NCBI GenBank assembly: GCA_023055425.1
Contig: JALGPY010000001.1
Location: forward strand, 142,005,368-142,069,367
Direction: 5' to 3'
Length of the DNA stretch: 64,000 nt
Origin: Linanthus parryae
Taxonomy: Eukaryota > Streptophyta > Magnoliopsida > Ericales > Polemoniaceae
Part shown: piece by piece, positions 1-12,028 of the stretch
How positions within the stretch are numbered: the stretch's first letter is position 1
How the letters are laid out: each line of letters starts with the position of its first letter
The notes under the pieces: model-generated
Seen by the model: the letters and a program-made list of their open reading frames with translations, nothing else
The model's database searches: none
What the model was told of the DNA's origin: nothing
Program-made: the position numbers and the translations under genes

Positions 1-215
1 GTCCGTCTCTCCTACTGGTCCGTGTATTCCTACTTCGGTCTATCTAATCAATCGCCTACCCAGTCGTTTTATGAACATGAAATCTCCATCTGAATCCATC
101 TTTCATCAGCTTCCCAATTACTCTGAACTTTGTATATTTGGATGTCTGTGGTATCTCTGGCTACGTCCGTACACCTCTCATGAACTCGACGACAACTCTA
201 GTAGTCATTCTACAT
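1..215 (+). pseudogene. Ty1/copia integrase C-terminal fragment (piece A)
   Basis: Translation from about position 31 gives TSVYLINRLPS, then SESIFHQLPNYSEL, FGCL and LRPYTSH. This is the order of the C-terminal part of a plant Ty1/copia integrase (INRLP, SP..LF..PNY..LR.FGC, LRPY..HKL). The frame breaks near position 30 and ends in unrelated sequence near 200. The fragment continues beyond the left edge of the window. It is a dead relic, and its closest visible relative is the next fragment, which repeats the same segment in diverged form. Confidence 0.75.
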
Positions 216-1040
216 TTCAGTCCTTTAATGCGTGCGAGTGCACGAAGAGTCATAAACTAGCCTTTTTCGATTGTAGTTTACGGTCCTCGCGACCTCTAGA
301 ACTTGTCTTTTCCGAAGTTTGGACGTCACCAGTCTTTTCTCATGATGGAATGAAGTATTACGCCATCTTCGTCGATCATTTCACAAAGTATGTCTGACTT
401 TATTGTTTCAAACGTAAATCTCAAGTACAAAAAACCCTTCATTCGGTTTTGTGTGCTTGTTGAAAAGTACTTCTCTTCACCACTGAAAAGCCTGTACTCT
501 GATAATGGGGGTGAATTCTATGCGCTTCGTCCATATCTCTCCACTCATGGTATCACTCACCTAACTATGCCAACCCACAAGCCCAAGCACAACGGTCATG
601 CCAAGCATCCTCATCGCCACATGTCGAGACGGGCCTTGCTTTTCTTCACCATGCGTCACTCCTCTCCTATTGGTCCTATGGATTCTCTACTGCGGTCTAT
701 CTCACCAATCGCCTACCCAGTGGTTCTCTGAACATGACATCTCCCTTTGAATCCATCTTTTTGCAAGTCCCCAATCACTCCAAACTTCGTATCCTACGTC
801 CGTACACTTCTCACAAACTCAACGACCGCTCTGTGCCTTCTGTATACTGGGATACTCTTTTGGGCAAAGTGTGTATCTTTGTCTTGATCTTGCTTCACAT
901 CGTCTCTATGTTTCCCGCCATGTTCAGTTTGTGGAGTTTTCCTTCCCTTTTAATCTATGAGTTCCTCTTCCTCGTTGCCCTCCTCCTTGGCCCCCTAACC
1001 ACGGTTCCTCCCCTCCCTTCCCCCCTAACCACGATATCAT
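215..1040 (+). pseudogene. Ty1/copia GAG-pre-integrase and integrase fragment (piece B)
   Basis: Residues CECTKSHKLAF followed by RPLELVFSEVWTSPV, KYYAIFVDHFTKYV, LYSDNGGEF and HGITHLTMPTHKPKHNG match in order the GAG-pre-integrase zinc region, the first Asp region and the DNGGE region of copia integrases. The frame shifts near 390 and again near 720. From about 670 to 960 the integrase C-terminus follows (YLTNRLPSG, SPFESIFLQVPNHSKLRI, LRPYTSHKLNDRSVP), a second version of what piece A shows. The GCLCYPW-like stretch is deleted. There are several stops and no LTRs in view, so this is an old truncated copy. Confidence 0.8.
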
Positions 1041-1607
1041 AGACCCTCTCTGATGTTTGGATTTTTCCAAACCATCGATTCATGCCTCAATGAGTCAATG
1101 AACCTTCTCCCATAGTTGTTTGTGTGGTATAGCATACTAGCACAAAAGCTTTTTACAATGATATCCTGGGACATCACTGGTGATAAACATGCTAGTCAAC
1201 CGAACTTTTTTTACGTAACTCCTGACAGTTCTCTGCACCAAGAATTGGGGTTTAGTACGTGTAGTATCCTGTCATACAACGAGATATTGTGGGTTAAATG
1301 TTTGGCATATAGTGCACTTCGTGGATTACTACTAGTACTTTCGTGGCTTAAGCTTTTTTATTTGGTAGTACGGATAAAGAAGTTGCTGGGTATTTTGTAA
1401 TCAAAGTATCCCAAAATTTTGAGAAGCCAGAAAACCAAAGTATCCCAAATTTGATCAGGAACCCCTCAAGACTTACATCTTTTTTTCCTACCATCTTCAT
1501 GTTTGAAATCTACACGGATTTCCCTAATTGTGCAAAATTACATGTTATGTATACTGAAAAAAATGAAACTAACGGCTGTATCTGTCTTTGCCATTGTTTC
1601 TTTGCAG
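1041..1607 (+). other. Noncoding stretch, probably PFK intron 1
   Basis: No coding similarity is visible here. It lies between copia debris and the first recognisable phosphofructokinase exon, and it ends in a good acceptor (TTTGCAG before 1608). The open frames at 1116-1400 and 1503-1781 show no recognisable protein; the second overlaps a true exon in a different frame. Confidence 0.5.
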
Positions 1608-3745
1608 ATTGTTGTTCACAAAGATAGTCCTAGAGGAATTCATTTTCGTCGTGCCGGACCACGGCAGAAGGTATGTTCTTTTGTATCACAGTTGATAATA
1701 TTTACACAGGATTGCACAAACTCGTTTACTGAGAAATGCTTTTTTCTATTCTTCAGGTGTATTTTGACTCAGACCAGGTGAATGCTTGTATTGTAACATG
1801 TGGTGGTTTATGCCCTGGCCTGAATACAGTGATCAGGGAAATTGTTTGCGCCCTTTATCACATGTATGGAGTGACCAAGGTCCTTGGCATAGATGTGAGT
1901 GATTGTCTGTAAGATCTGAATTCATTAAATATATGCAATTTTATTCCGCTAGAGATTATATTTTAGCCGTTTCGAATTTATGTTAGGGTAAAGATGTTTA
2001 CATTGGTAATTACTATAGGGTCCCACTACAAATTTACAAGTGAGCAAGGGTAATGAATTCCAATCAAAGATTGAAGAGTGACATTTCAAGTTTAGGTCTT
2101 GACATATGTTTAACCTGGGACGCTAATCTGGGGTTATATATAATCTTGGTGTATATTTTGTTTTTTTATAGTCAGCCTAGATCCTTTACCTTTGTGCAGC
2201 TGCTAATTATTCTTTGCTCATCTACAGGGGGGATATAGGGGTTTCTACTCCCGTAATACCATAACTTTAACACCAAAGTTTGTAAATGATATCCACAAAC
2301 GTGGTGGTACAATTATTGGGACATCCCGAGGAGGGCATGATACCTCAAAGATCGTTGACAGCATTCAGGACCGGGGTATCAACCAGGTAATATAAGTTTT
2401 AGATGAATGGTTTTCTTTGGCATGCAAGAAAAAAATAAATATTGTGTGTGCTTTCAGAGATCAATTGCTATTGAGCACAATATGTCCCACTACTGAAATC
2501 ATAAATGATTCTCACTGTTCAGGTTTATATCATTGGAGGAGATGGAACTCAGAGAGGAGCTGCCGTAATCTACGAGGTTTTTGTGTTTTCTCTTATCATC
2601 ACAGTCGCTGTTTGTACGCTTGTTTGCATTTCTTTTTCTATGAACAAGGGATTAGGTTAGTATTTAACTATTTGTAGTCTTGAGCACCGACGTAGGAAGT
2701 TATTTATGTATCAACTAAGACATCCCCGAGAGTAAAGAATTCTATATGAAATGTTGTTTTAGTGGCCTTGAGAGGTTAAGCTATAGATCTGTACTCTGTG
2801 TGGACTTGTTCTCTGCACCAAGAATTTTGCTGGTTATTTGCTTGGCCTTGAGAGGTTAAGCTACACTGGGTAGAGTTTTCTGGTTATTTGCTGTTATTTC
2901 AGTGTATTTATCACCCATTTATTGTTTACATCTGATACATTTCATCAATAGAACGTCACATATCTCCTATTGTTTCATCATATACCTAAGGTCAAATGTC
3001 AACCTATGTTGCAACAGTTGCAAATTAATGTTGTCAGTTAGATGCTCCTTGTCTAACCTCTTCATTGTGCCTTTAAGAAATAATGATCTAATTGTCAAAT
3101 TCCTCTTTCTAGTTGATTAAATCTGCTGAAGACAAGTAACCAAATGCATATATTTTTTTATTCGCTGCTCTTTGCAGGAAGTAAGGCGGCGTGGTCTGAA
3201 AGTTGCAGTTGCTGGTATCCCGAAAACAATTGACAATGACATTCCGGTAATAATCCTATTTTCTTCATCTTTATGTTGCAGTAGAAATTTGTTGCTTAGT
3301 CATTTGCTATACCGGTGTCTTTGATTTTCCAATGATAGTGAGTTCATTTCATCTGTACTACTAACACTGTTACATCTTAACTTGTCTCTTCATTTTCTTT
3401 CCAAAACTTTTGAACTTATCTGTTTCTCTTGTTCCTTGCAGGTTATTGACAAGTCATTTGGTTTTGATACTGCTGTTGAGGAAGCTCAACGTGCCATCAA
3501 CGCAGCTCATGTTGAAGCTGAAAGTACTGAAAATGGGGTTGGTGTGGTGAAACTAATGGGTCGCTATAGTGGTAAGAGTCACTTCCTCATGCTTCAAAGT
3601 TGAAATAATCCAATGCTCCTACTTATTAATTTAGTTCTTCAAGCTAGTATTCCCTTGCTCCCACTTTTTTACTTATTCAAGTTGCTGAAAAAAGGGATTC
3701 ATAAACATGAAGAGAGATCAACCTGCCTGTCTGTTATTTCTACAC

Positions 3746-3779
<34 letters not shown>

Positions 3780-4893
3780 ATAAGATTTTGTGAAGAACTA
3801 TGAATGCAAGACAGATATCTGTAGAATATATTCGTGTGTGATCTATATCTATTTCAGATACGACTTACCAAGTTTTTGATGTTTTCTTCACTTGAGTCTA
3901 TTCCGCACTATCTCGTTGGTACTCAGATGTCATTCAGGCTTCTCAGCTTTATTTGTGCAGGTTTCATTGCAATGTATGCCACACTTGCGAGTCGAGATGT
4001 GGACTGCTGTTTAATTCCAGAATCACCCTTCTATCTCGAAGGGAAAGGTGGGCTTTATGAATACATGGAGAGACGTCTCAAAGAAAATGGACACATGGTT
4101 ATTGTGATAGCCGAAGGAGCAGGACAGGAACTACTTTCTGAGAGTTTGCAGTGTGAAGGACAGAAAGATGCCTCTGGGAACCAGGCGCTCCGAGATGTTG
4201 GGTTATGGATTTCTCACAAGATCAAGGTAATATGATCTGAATGAATTCCTCAAAGCCAAAGCTTCTGTAGTATTGATAGCTTAAATAATGAATAGGATGA
4301 AAAGAAAGGGGTAATACTAGCTTAAATATCACATAAAAGCCTAGATTAAGTGTAAGAATAAGAACAGAAAGGGGAATAGCTCACTGGGCTTGAGTTTGAC
4401 AAGTTGTGTCCGTGAGAACCCTCAAAAATATCGCGTGTGAGAACTGAAAACCTTACTCGAACTTTTTGTTTAAAAGGGCATCACTTTCATATAATGGGCC
4501 TCAATTAGTCAATTTAATTTAGCGTTAATATATTCTTACCCACTTAAAGTTACAATATTCATGAAGACCCCTTCTGAAAATCTAATTATCAAAAAGAGGG
4601 GACTTCCGTGTCTCATCATGTGTCCCCCAAGTGTCATGCCTAATAATATTGTCTAAAACACCCTCTCATGGAGTGTCTGAAACGTATTTTGGATTGTCGT
4701 ACGAGTGTCAGAGTGTCCGACACAGCTACGGCCCCTATCTTGGAGTGTCCCCGTTTCCTAGGTGCACGTATTTTAAGGATAACGGTGGTGTTTGTTTGCT
4801 TAGCTAGCTGGACTAGGAATGGGAATACTTATAGGACTCTTAACCTGGCAGGCTCATTTCAATTTTATCTGTTACGCTCTATCAAACTTAGTA

Positions 4894-4940
<47 letters not shown>

Positions 4941-5740
4941 GTAGTGCCCTGCAGTCGTGCACATTTTCTTTATTGATATGATGAGATGTGCTTGGCAGAT
5001 CAGTGGATGGAGATTCCATTATATCCCCCTTGTAATGCTCAAGACTTTTCAGTCATGAGATTCTCTGAAGTTGTGGATCAGAATAGTGGTTGATTAACTG
5101 GTTATTTTCCTGTTTTGTAGGAGCATTTTGCGAAAGAGCGTAAGATGTCTATTACTCTTAAATATATAGGTCAGTTGCTTCTACCTCTCCTCTTGTTTCC
5201 TTGTTTGTTCCGAAATTTGAACTTGAAGAAAGTATTGAATGGGAATTTAGATTAATTGAATGAATGAATACCTGTTTGACCAGATCCTACATACATGATC
5301 CGGGCTATTCCAAGCAATGCATCGGACAATGTGTATTGCACACTACTTGCTCAAAGTGTTGTTCACGGAGCTATGGCAGGGTATACAGGCTTCACAAGTG
5401 GCCTTGTTAATGGCCGGCAAACGTATATACCATTCTATGTAAGTCCTTCTGCAGATTTGTTAAAAGTTTATTGATTCTCTTGGCTTTGAAGACCTAGGAC
5501 AACGTACACGCGAAGTAACGGATTTTTCTCTCTTCTTCAAACATGCAGCGTATCAATGAGAGACAAAACCATGTTGTGATAACGGACAGGATGTGGGCGA
5601 GGCTGCTATCGTCGACGAATCAGCCAAGCTTCTTGGGGCATCAAGATATCGTGGAAGCCAAGAAAGAGGAAGAACCTCCAACTGGCTTGCTGGATGGGGA
5701 GAATTGTAAAGATAAATCCCTAACTGAAACAGGTAAATAA
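1608..5740 (+). CDS. PFK: ATP-dependent 6-phosphofructokinase (5' exon missing)
   Basis: The enzyme phosphorylates fructose 6-phosphate to fructose 1,6-bisphosphate in glycolysis. Ten exons join in frame: 1608-1670, 1757-1894, 2228-2386, 2523-2576, 3178-3246, 3442-3571, 3961-4226, 5121-5169, 5284-5438 and 5549-5740. They give 424 residues. In order I see [41 protein letters not shown], the ATP-type GGDGTQRG loop, the catalytic loop [19 protein letters not shown] and IAEGAGQ. A Gly at the GGDGT position and TIDND point to the ATP-dependent and not the pyrophosphate-dependent class. The wording is closest to the cytosolic PFK3/PFK7-type plant subgroup, and no transit peptide is visible. Family members start about 60-100 residues before IVVHKDS; that exon is not found between 1041 and 1607, so it lies upstream of the window or is lost. 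The exons themselves are intact. Confidence 0.93.
3749..3776. repeat. Poly(T) tract, 28 nt
   Basis: An uninterrupted run of T lies in the intron between the PFK exons ending at 3571 and starting at 3961. It could be the tail of an old retroposed copy on the other strand, but no body is recognisable. Confidence 0.9.
4897..4937. repeat. (CT)n microsatellite
   Basis: About 20 uninterrupted CT units lie in the 0.9-kb PFK intron 4227-5120, close to an intronic stretch (about 4640-4790) that resembles dispersed plant repeat DNA. Confidence 0.95.
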
Positions 5741-7123
5741 GGGCACATCCATCCATCATCATCAGAAGAAAACAACAGATTACCCCAAAACCCCCCGCGA
5801 CTTCTTCTCTTCCAAACCCACCACCACCTATGTGTTTTATCAGATTTGCCAAGTTCAAACTCATCTAGGAACAGGTCTCTGACGGTTTCCCCACGCCAGT
5901 AGTATTATTATGTAGCAACTTTGAACTTGGAAAGTTATTTGTGACTTGGCAGCAGATATGCAGTTTTCCTCTCAAATAAATAAGAAGCTGATATATGTCA
6001 CTGAAGTTTACTCTTTTGTCAATGGATGGCATCATAATTCAATTTGCTTTTGTGTTTTTCATTTTCTGTTGGCATATGATTGTGTGGATTGATTGATTAC
6101 TGGTGGCGTAGGGGCTCATACATTTTCATCGCCGCTGTAGATATAATAAGAAGGCGGAGAGAGACCGTGAAGGTGAAGGGGAAAGAGAGAGTGAGGACTC
6201 TATTTCCGTCTTACACTACGCCTTTCCTCTCTTTGCTCTCTTCTTCTCCTTCGCCAACAAGAAATCTGGAAAGCTGCAGAGGGTTGAAAGGAAGGAGAAC
6301 TTTCTCGAGCTGAAGTGATTGCTGCCCTTTTTGGAGATTTTGGTTTCTGTTGTGTGCTTGTGCACAATTGAAAACTGTCACTGGACTTCCATCCATTTCT
6401 GAATGAATTTAACCTCGGATATCATATTGAATTGGTTGTTTTTCTGGGGATCTATCTTTTCATTGTGATCTTCTACTATTTTATCAAAGAGTGCGCCCTC
6501 AATTCCCATAAAACTAACCTTTTCCGCATCAATCATCGGATTGAGATACAGTGAGTGACAAAACATATGAAAGACAGGGTAAGAGGGAACAAATTGAAGA
6601 AGACATCCTGAGAAAGACTATCCCGGAAAAAAGATCACACAATGTCGCAGCGATGATGAACTGAATGGATAGTAGAACTTTTGACATATAACCTCCATGC
6701 AGTATATGTTTGCTGACAGTGCGATATGCGCAGTATGGGAACAGATGCGTAAACTCCACGCAATATTGGTTTTGACAACACATGTTTGCTTTTTTAACTG
6801 GATGGTAACTGTATATGTCCAAAGTTGAGGAGAATATAATGAATGTGATATAACATGTTTTCATTAGAATCAAACTAAAACAAAGAATGAATTGCTGAAC
6901 TTAATTGATGATCCTGAATAGAGGCTTTCTTTTACTGAGTACAAATAACACCCACTTCGAATCAGGGTTATATTCTTGAAAGGTTTTTAACTAGGCATAC
7001 AAGGTGGCGGTTAAGATACACCAAGAACTCGCACTACACAGGAGGAATCGGGGAAGTGAAAATTCTTCAATAGGTTTGAACATTTGTATTGAGTCACAAA
7101 CAGTATGAAAATGCGCTAACTAA
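5741..7123. other. Intergenic region between convergent PFK and Aurora genes
   Basis: PFK (+) and Aurora (-) converge here, so this stretch should hold both 3' UTRs. An AATAAATAAG stretch near 5976 is a plausible polyadenylation region for PFK. A GC-richer patch at about 6110-6320 looks like a 5' leader or a gene relic, but no protein family is recognisable in any frame. No RNA gene was seen. Confidence 0.5.
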
Positions 7124-10100
7124 TTAGCTCCTATATATGCCAGAAGGATCAGCATTCTGAATTATCCATGGATGCTCAAGAAGCTTGTGGAGAGGTAATC
7201 TTTGTGCAGAATCCTTGACAAGCATCTGCCAATTGAGAAAATCAAAAGTAAATACTCAAGCTTAGATTAACTTCATGTTAAAGTAATATCGAAAGAAAAC
7301 TATTACTCCACTGAACTTTAAAGCAAACCCATTGTTACCTTACTGATGAGATCTTTCGCGGTTGCAGAAACCAAAGGTTTTGGTGGGAACTTCAAATCAA
7401 CTTGGACAATCCTGTTGCAAATAGTATCCATACTTTCAGGTTTATATAATGGGATATATAGGATAAGCTGATTAGAAATTGGGTTCAAGCACACACCTTC
7501 TATATGTATCAGAGTGTTCCATTGCTTCGAACGGAGGAACTCCATACAGGAACTCATAGCACAGAACACCAAGGCTCCATATGTCCACACTTGCATCATG
7601 CTCCGAGCTCTCAACTGGCCCAAAAAGGAACCAAACAACACTCAGTATAATGTGTCATCGGCAGTTGTCCAATATGAAACAAGGCCAAGAAACTAAGAAG
7701 GGAAATCAGCTGTTGTCTCATTGTTCACAACTTGTTTAGGCATGCTAGAATCCGCAGAAAGGATGAAGTTTATAATCTCCATAAGTTGCATAAAGAACCA
7801 TCTTTGCATGCTAAAATTTCTCCGGAACGAATGCAGAAGGAAAGCAAATTGTGACTAGAGTCTGTTGTGTGGGAACATATAAGAACATACCCATTTCTGG
7901 AGGGAGATAATCCAGTGTACCACACATGGTCCTCCTACGGTTGAATGTATGCACCGACCAGCCAAAATCAGCAATTTTTACTTCACCCTGAGACAAAGAT
8001 AACAACTCTGTTTGAGAACTAATACTACAAGTTCCATCTCAATCACCAATTTGACAATGGAAGTAAAGGTTACCTACCTGTGCACCAACCAAAAGATTCT
8101 CAGGTTTTATATCTCTGTGTATTACATGCTTCCCATGACAATATATGAGGGCTCGAGCTAATGAAGCCACGTACTGTTAATCATACAATTAACATCAGTT
8201 TCTCAGAATGGCATGTCAGTTGGAAGAAGCTCGACAGAGAAAAAATGTACAAGAACTTGTAGTAGCAATAGGTAGAAGCTTACAGTGGCTGAACGCCTTT
8301 CACTGAAGTATTTGCACTTCTGCAGCTCCTTGTATAGTTCGCCCTTTGCTGCATATTCCAATATCAAATAGACTCGTTTCTGCAACATTTTTACCAAAGG
8401 AGGTGATGGTTTGTTGGGTGTGGAAGTTAATAGTTTTACTACAAGAAAGAAACACAGAAAGTACAAGATATACAATAAGATATAAGTCTGATTATACCTG
8501 ATCATAGAAGTATCCATAGAGGCGCAGAATATTAGGGTGCCTAAGATGACTCTGAATTTCAACTTCACGACGAAGCTGATGCTCAACCTGTGACTGTTTC
8601 AGCTGATGCTTGAAAAGCACCTTCAATGCCACGATATGATTGCTCTGTTCCCATATAATGCAGATCAATTGTTAATAAGTTTAGTACTTGCCAGATACAA
8701 CTACTAGTGAAAGGAAAAAAAGACAAGCAAGAAACTTCAATATGCTCTTTCCATTTGTTTTATTAGAGAGGATAAGAAAAATACTAAGCCACCATTAGTT
8801 GATTGGAAAATTAAGTGAATCAAGCAAGAAACCGAGTTCAAGAACTAATATGTCTGCATGTAGTTGGACTTGGCAAACTAGCAACACAAGCCACAACCCA
8901 GTATCCTGAACCAATCTAGCACTTACTAGGTACAACTACTAGTAACCAGCGAGTAACTTCCATGAGCTCTTTCCATTTGTTTTTTTAGAGAACACGAGAC
9001 AGATACTTAGCCACCATTAGGTGATTGGTAAATTAAGTGAATGATGCAAGAAAGCGTGTTCAGAAACTAATATGTCTGCATGTAGTTGGACTTAGCAAAC
9101 TAGCAACACAAGCCACAACCCAACATTTATAGTCAGTTGATAACATGTAACTCAAATCTGTCACTGACCCTTTTTTCTCTAGCCAGATACACGTGGCCGA
9201 ATTTCCCCCTTCCAAGAGGCTTGCCAATGTCAAAATCATTGAGGGTCCATCTCCGTTTCTCCACCGTCGTCACGTCAGAAGAAGTCTACAAAAGAAAAGT
9301 CACAATGAGAGACAGAAAATTGAGTCGGCGACATAGTAAACGTAGACCCTAGGCTTGATCTTAAATGTAGACCTATGTTCATCCATCCCTAGAAAGAATC
9401 ATTCTATTTTGGTAAAAGAAAGGGGAATTAGCTGACATGAGCAAGCAGTTCATATAAAACTACTCCCAACTGCATTCACAATCTAAATTTCAATCCCTTT
9501 CGGAGCCGATTATCCAGGTAGGAATATTAGCTAATCAGTATAGCTCTGTTTGGCGGTTAAAACTCATGATACATCTTCAATTAATGAACACGTAATCTGA
9601 TTATCCAATCCAATTCCAGATACAAACCCTAGAGGCGAAAGCATTACCATTCAATCCACTGTCTATTGCAACCAATAATATATCTCTGCTTAGAACCTCG
9701 AATTTGGAGTAGTATATGAAAAGGTAGGTATCTATCTCTTCCTAAAGTCATGAAAATCAAGCCACCAGAGAAAATTGATCAAGTAATACCAAGAAAAAGA
9801 AATGCACATAAACCCACAAAGGCACAAAAGAAATAAGCTTCCGAATTACTGTAAATCGCAAAGTGGACTCAACGCAGCTAGCATCATATGAACCCTAGAT
9901 TTCAAAGCTCCGAATCAGAAGAAACCCAGTAGAATCGCTCTTTCAGGGCACAGATTTTCGTATTTCCCCCAAATTTATCCCCAATTAGGACAAAGAGAAG
10001 AACCGATTCCTACCGAAGCTACAATCTTTAACAGAGTCGAGTCAATTTTGCGAAATCGGAGAAATAAACGAGAAGAAAACCCTAATTTCGAAAGAACTAC

Positions 10101-10198
10101 GATTGGGAAGAAAAGAAGGGTTTTTCAAGCTGTAATCGGCGTACCTTCTCGTCTTGCTGTTGCTGTTGCTGGTGCTGCGTCTCGGCGGCGATCGCCAT
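7124..10198 (-). CDS. AUR1: Aurora kinase, plant alpha (AUR1/AUR2) type
   Basis: A mitotic Ser/Thr kinase; plant alpha Auroras act on spindle microtubules and the forming cell plate and phosphorylate histone H3. Nine exons, read on the minus strand: 10198-10145, 9285-9169, 8644-8498, 8379-8284, 8173-8078, 7987-7891, 7614-7497, 7411-7339 and 7225-7124. The sum is exactly 900 nt, or 299 residues plus stop, close to the usual family length. Seen in order: MAIAAETQ with a Gln run, the glycine loop GRGKFGHVY, the VALKVLFK lysine, [17 protein letters not shown], the activation segment [16 protein letters not shown], and the terminal [36 protein letters not shown] and [10 protein letters not shown] favour the AUR1/2 clade over AUR3. 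The start is the ATG at 10198, in GCCATGG context. All motifs are intact. Confidence 0.95.
8682..9122. repeat. Diverged tandem duplication inside an Aurora intron
   Basis: About 8682-8900 and 8920-9122 are direct repeats. Both contain CTACTAGT, GCTCTTTCCATTTGTTTT, TTAGCCACCATTAG-like text, AATATGTCTGCATGTAGTTG and GCAACACAAGCCACAACCCA. They differ by substitutions and small gaps. Both copies sit in the intron between the exons ending at 8644 and starting at 9169, so they do not affect the protein. Confidence 0.85.
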
Positions 10199-10244
10199 GG
10201 GAGAGAGATGAAGAGAGAGTCCCCACAGCGAAAGAAGGGAATGT

Positions 10245-10269
10245 AGAGAGAGAGAGAGAGAGAGAGAGA
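10245..10269. repeat. (GA)n tract in the Aurora 5' leader
   Basis: About twelve GA units lie 47-71 nt upstream of the Aurora ATG, so on the transcribed strand they form a CT-rich leader, common in plant 5' UTRs. Confidence 0.85.
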
Positions 10270-10347
10270 CGACGACGCAGGAGGAATATTGAAAGTGCGT
10301 TTGGGGAGCGTTTATTTGTTTGAAGAGAAGGGTTGAAGAGATCTAAC

Positions 10348-10352
10348 AACGG
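10348..10352 (+). promoter_or_regulatory. Possible MSA core (AACGG) upstream of Aurora
   Basis: AACAACGGTCG lies 150 nt upstream of the Aurora ATG. AACGG is the core of the mitosis-specific activator element bound by three-repeat MYB proteins, which drives many plant G2/M genes, Aurora kinases among them. Only the core and part of the flank match the consensus, so the call rests mostly on context. Confidence 0.3.
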
Positions 10353-10465
10353 TCGGATTGTCACAGCACGACACGTGGATTCATCAAACGTCATTCTTTG
10401 CTTTTTCAAATTATTAGGGTGTTGGAGGTGTTCCACTACCCCATGGGTAACGAAGGAAGTGTTTT

Positions 10466-10891
10466 TAAGGGAAAAGACGCTTTTGCCCCCTCTAGTTTGA
10501 CTGAAGGACACTTTCACCCCTTCTAGTTTGGAAGAGGACACTTTTCGCTCCTTCAGTGTGCCGAACCTCAGAAAAACTTGCAACCCCATATTGTAATACC
10601 GCTAGTCTAATAATGGGATCCATCACTTAAAGTAGCATTTGGGACAAATATTCCCCTGTTATGCAAATTGTAGGAGTTACCCAAATGTATTATAGACTTT
10701 TAACATGATACATAGGAGAAACTCGTCTCCGAATTTGTTTTCAGTGACCCCCGATTAATGGCGTCACAATCAGGGTGTAAGTTACTTAAAGTCCGGTACA
10801 CGAAGAAGGTGAAAGTGTCATTTTCCAAACTAAAAAAAGGGGAAAGTATCATTCTGTGAAATTAGAGGGGATGAAAGTGTCTTTTATCTTT
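10466..10891. mobile_element. Non-autonomous TIR element with long inverted ends
   Basis: The first roughly 90 bases (GAAAAGACGC..., CACTTTCACCCCTTCTAGTTTGG) recur inverted at about 10805-10891 (CCAAACTAAAAAAAGG, GATGAAAGTGTCTTTTATC). Each arm also contains an internal direct repeat of GGACACTTTCACCCC-like units. There is no coding capacity. The outer limits and target duplication are not clear. It sits less than 300 bp upstream of the Aurora start codon. Confidence 0.6.
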
Positions 10892-10924
10892 ACAAAACTG
10901 CGGGTACTAGTATTGCTAAAATTA

Positions 10925-11181
10925 TTTCCTCCGTATCATTCCTTTCTGTACGTTTCCTTTTTTGGAACCTATCTTTTCTTTTCTTTCTCTACATTTTCAT
11001 TTTTAGTAACATTTGTGTGATTAAATGACACAATTACCCTTAAAAATATATCCACATGCCACAATATTAATTTGGTGGACTCCTAACTATGTGTGTGAAT
11101 AGTGAATAATAAGGTAAATGACACAACTTCCTTAATAGTTGTGTCTATTCTCTTTGATGAGAAAGAAATGATAGGAAGAAG
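10925..11181. mobile_element. Stowaway-like MITE
   Basis: The left end TTTCCTCCGTATCATTCC matches the inverted right end, read on the other strand as CTTCTTCCTATCATTTC. The CTCCGT-type terminus, a length of 257 bp and flanking TA dinucleotides (10923-10924 and 11182-11183) fit Tc1/mariner-related Stowaway MITEs. The ends are diverged, so it is an old copy. Confidence 0.55.
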
Positions 11182-12028
11182 TATGTACTTACCAAATTGT
11201 AGCGAATTCTTCAATATAGGTACTCGTGCACTTTTATCTTTTTGAAAACGCCAAAATTCCCCTACTAAAAGTCATGTGGAAAGAATCAACTAACCGACGT
11301 TAATAAAATGTACCACCGATGCAACAAGTACAATACGTGTATATTGTGGTTGCCAAAAAAAATATTAAAATGTAACAAAATGTATAATATAAGTACCACC
11401 GATGCAATTTTGCCTTCTTTTAGCCAGAAAGTTATGTCCCGTGTTGGGCTTATAAAATTGATAAGCACCACAATCATAATATATGATACTTTCAACTATT
11501 ATAAAATCCCCTCAACGGCACCATATCGTAGAAGACACTGCTCCAGGTGTTAAAAGGATTTAATATACATAACCCTTTTGAATCAGTCACTTACTCACTT
11601 GCATCTATTGAAGAGAGCAGAAAGTGGCATCAATTAGCAATGAAGTTATCATAATAAACAAAAACCAGTTCATACAACAAAAAGAGTAAATTGTACTCAA
11701 TAACATATAACTCTTTATCGGAAAAAAAAAAAAAAAAAAAACACATATAACTCTTTATTGTATAGACCAAAAAAAAGTTCACATATACAAAGTTTACATA
11801 TATAGCATTAAACCTTAAAATGTGGCCTTTCATGAACATCCATCAAAATATCAAATGCTGGTCTGCTCTATTTCTATGTTGTTCGTTAATATCTTCAACA
11901 ACGCTATACAATGAAGTATGCAACATTCAAAGTTCGTACCACCTCGAACAAACCTCTTCCTGGGCCTCAGCCAAATTCTGGTGTAGGCAAGAACGAATGA
12001 AGGGAACTCTTTTGGGACTAAGCTGCGA
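11182..12028. other. AT-rich intergenic DNA
   Basis: No gene is recognised here. It contains two near-copies of a GTACCACCGATGCAA stretch (about 11311 and 11392) and a poly(A) run near 11720. The 3' UTR of the sigma factor gene should occupy the right end. Confidence 0.5.

Noticed and set aside
4370..4460. Possible tRNA-derived SINE (TAGCTCACTGGG like an A box) in a PFK intron
   Set aside because: No convincing B box at the expected distance and no tail or target duplication.
6080..6396. Small ORFs on both strands downstream of PFK
   Set aside because: No homology; both strands open equally, and the text looks like leader or UTR sequence.
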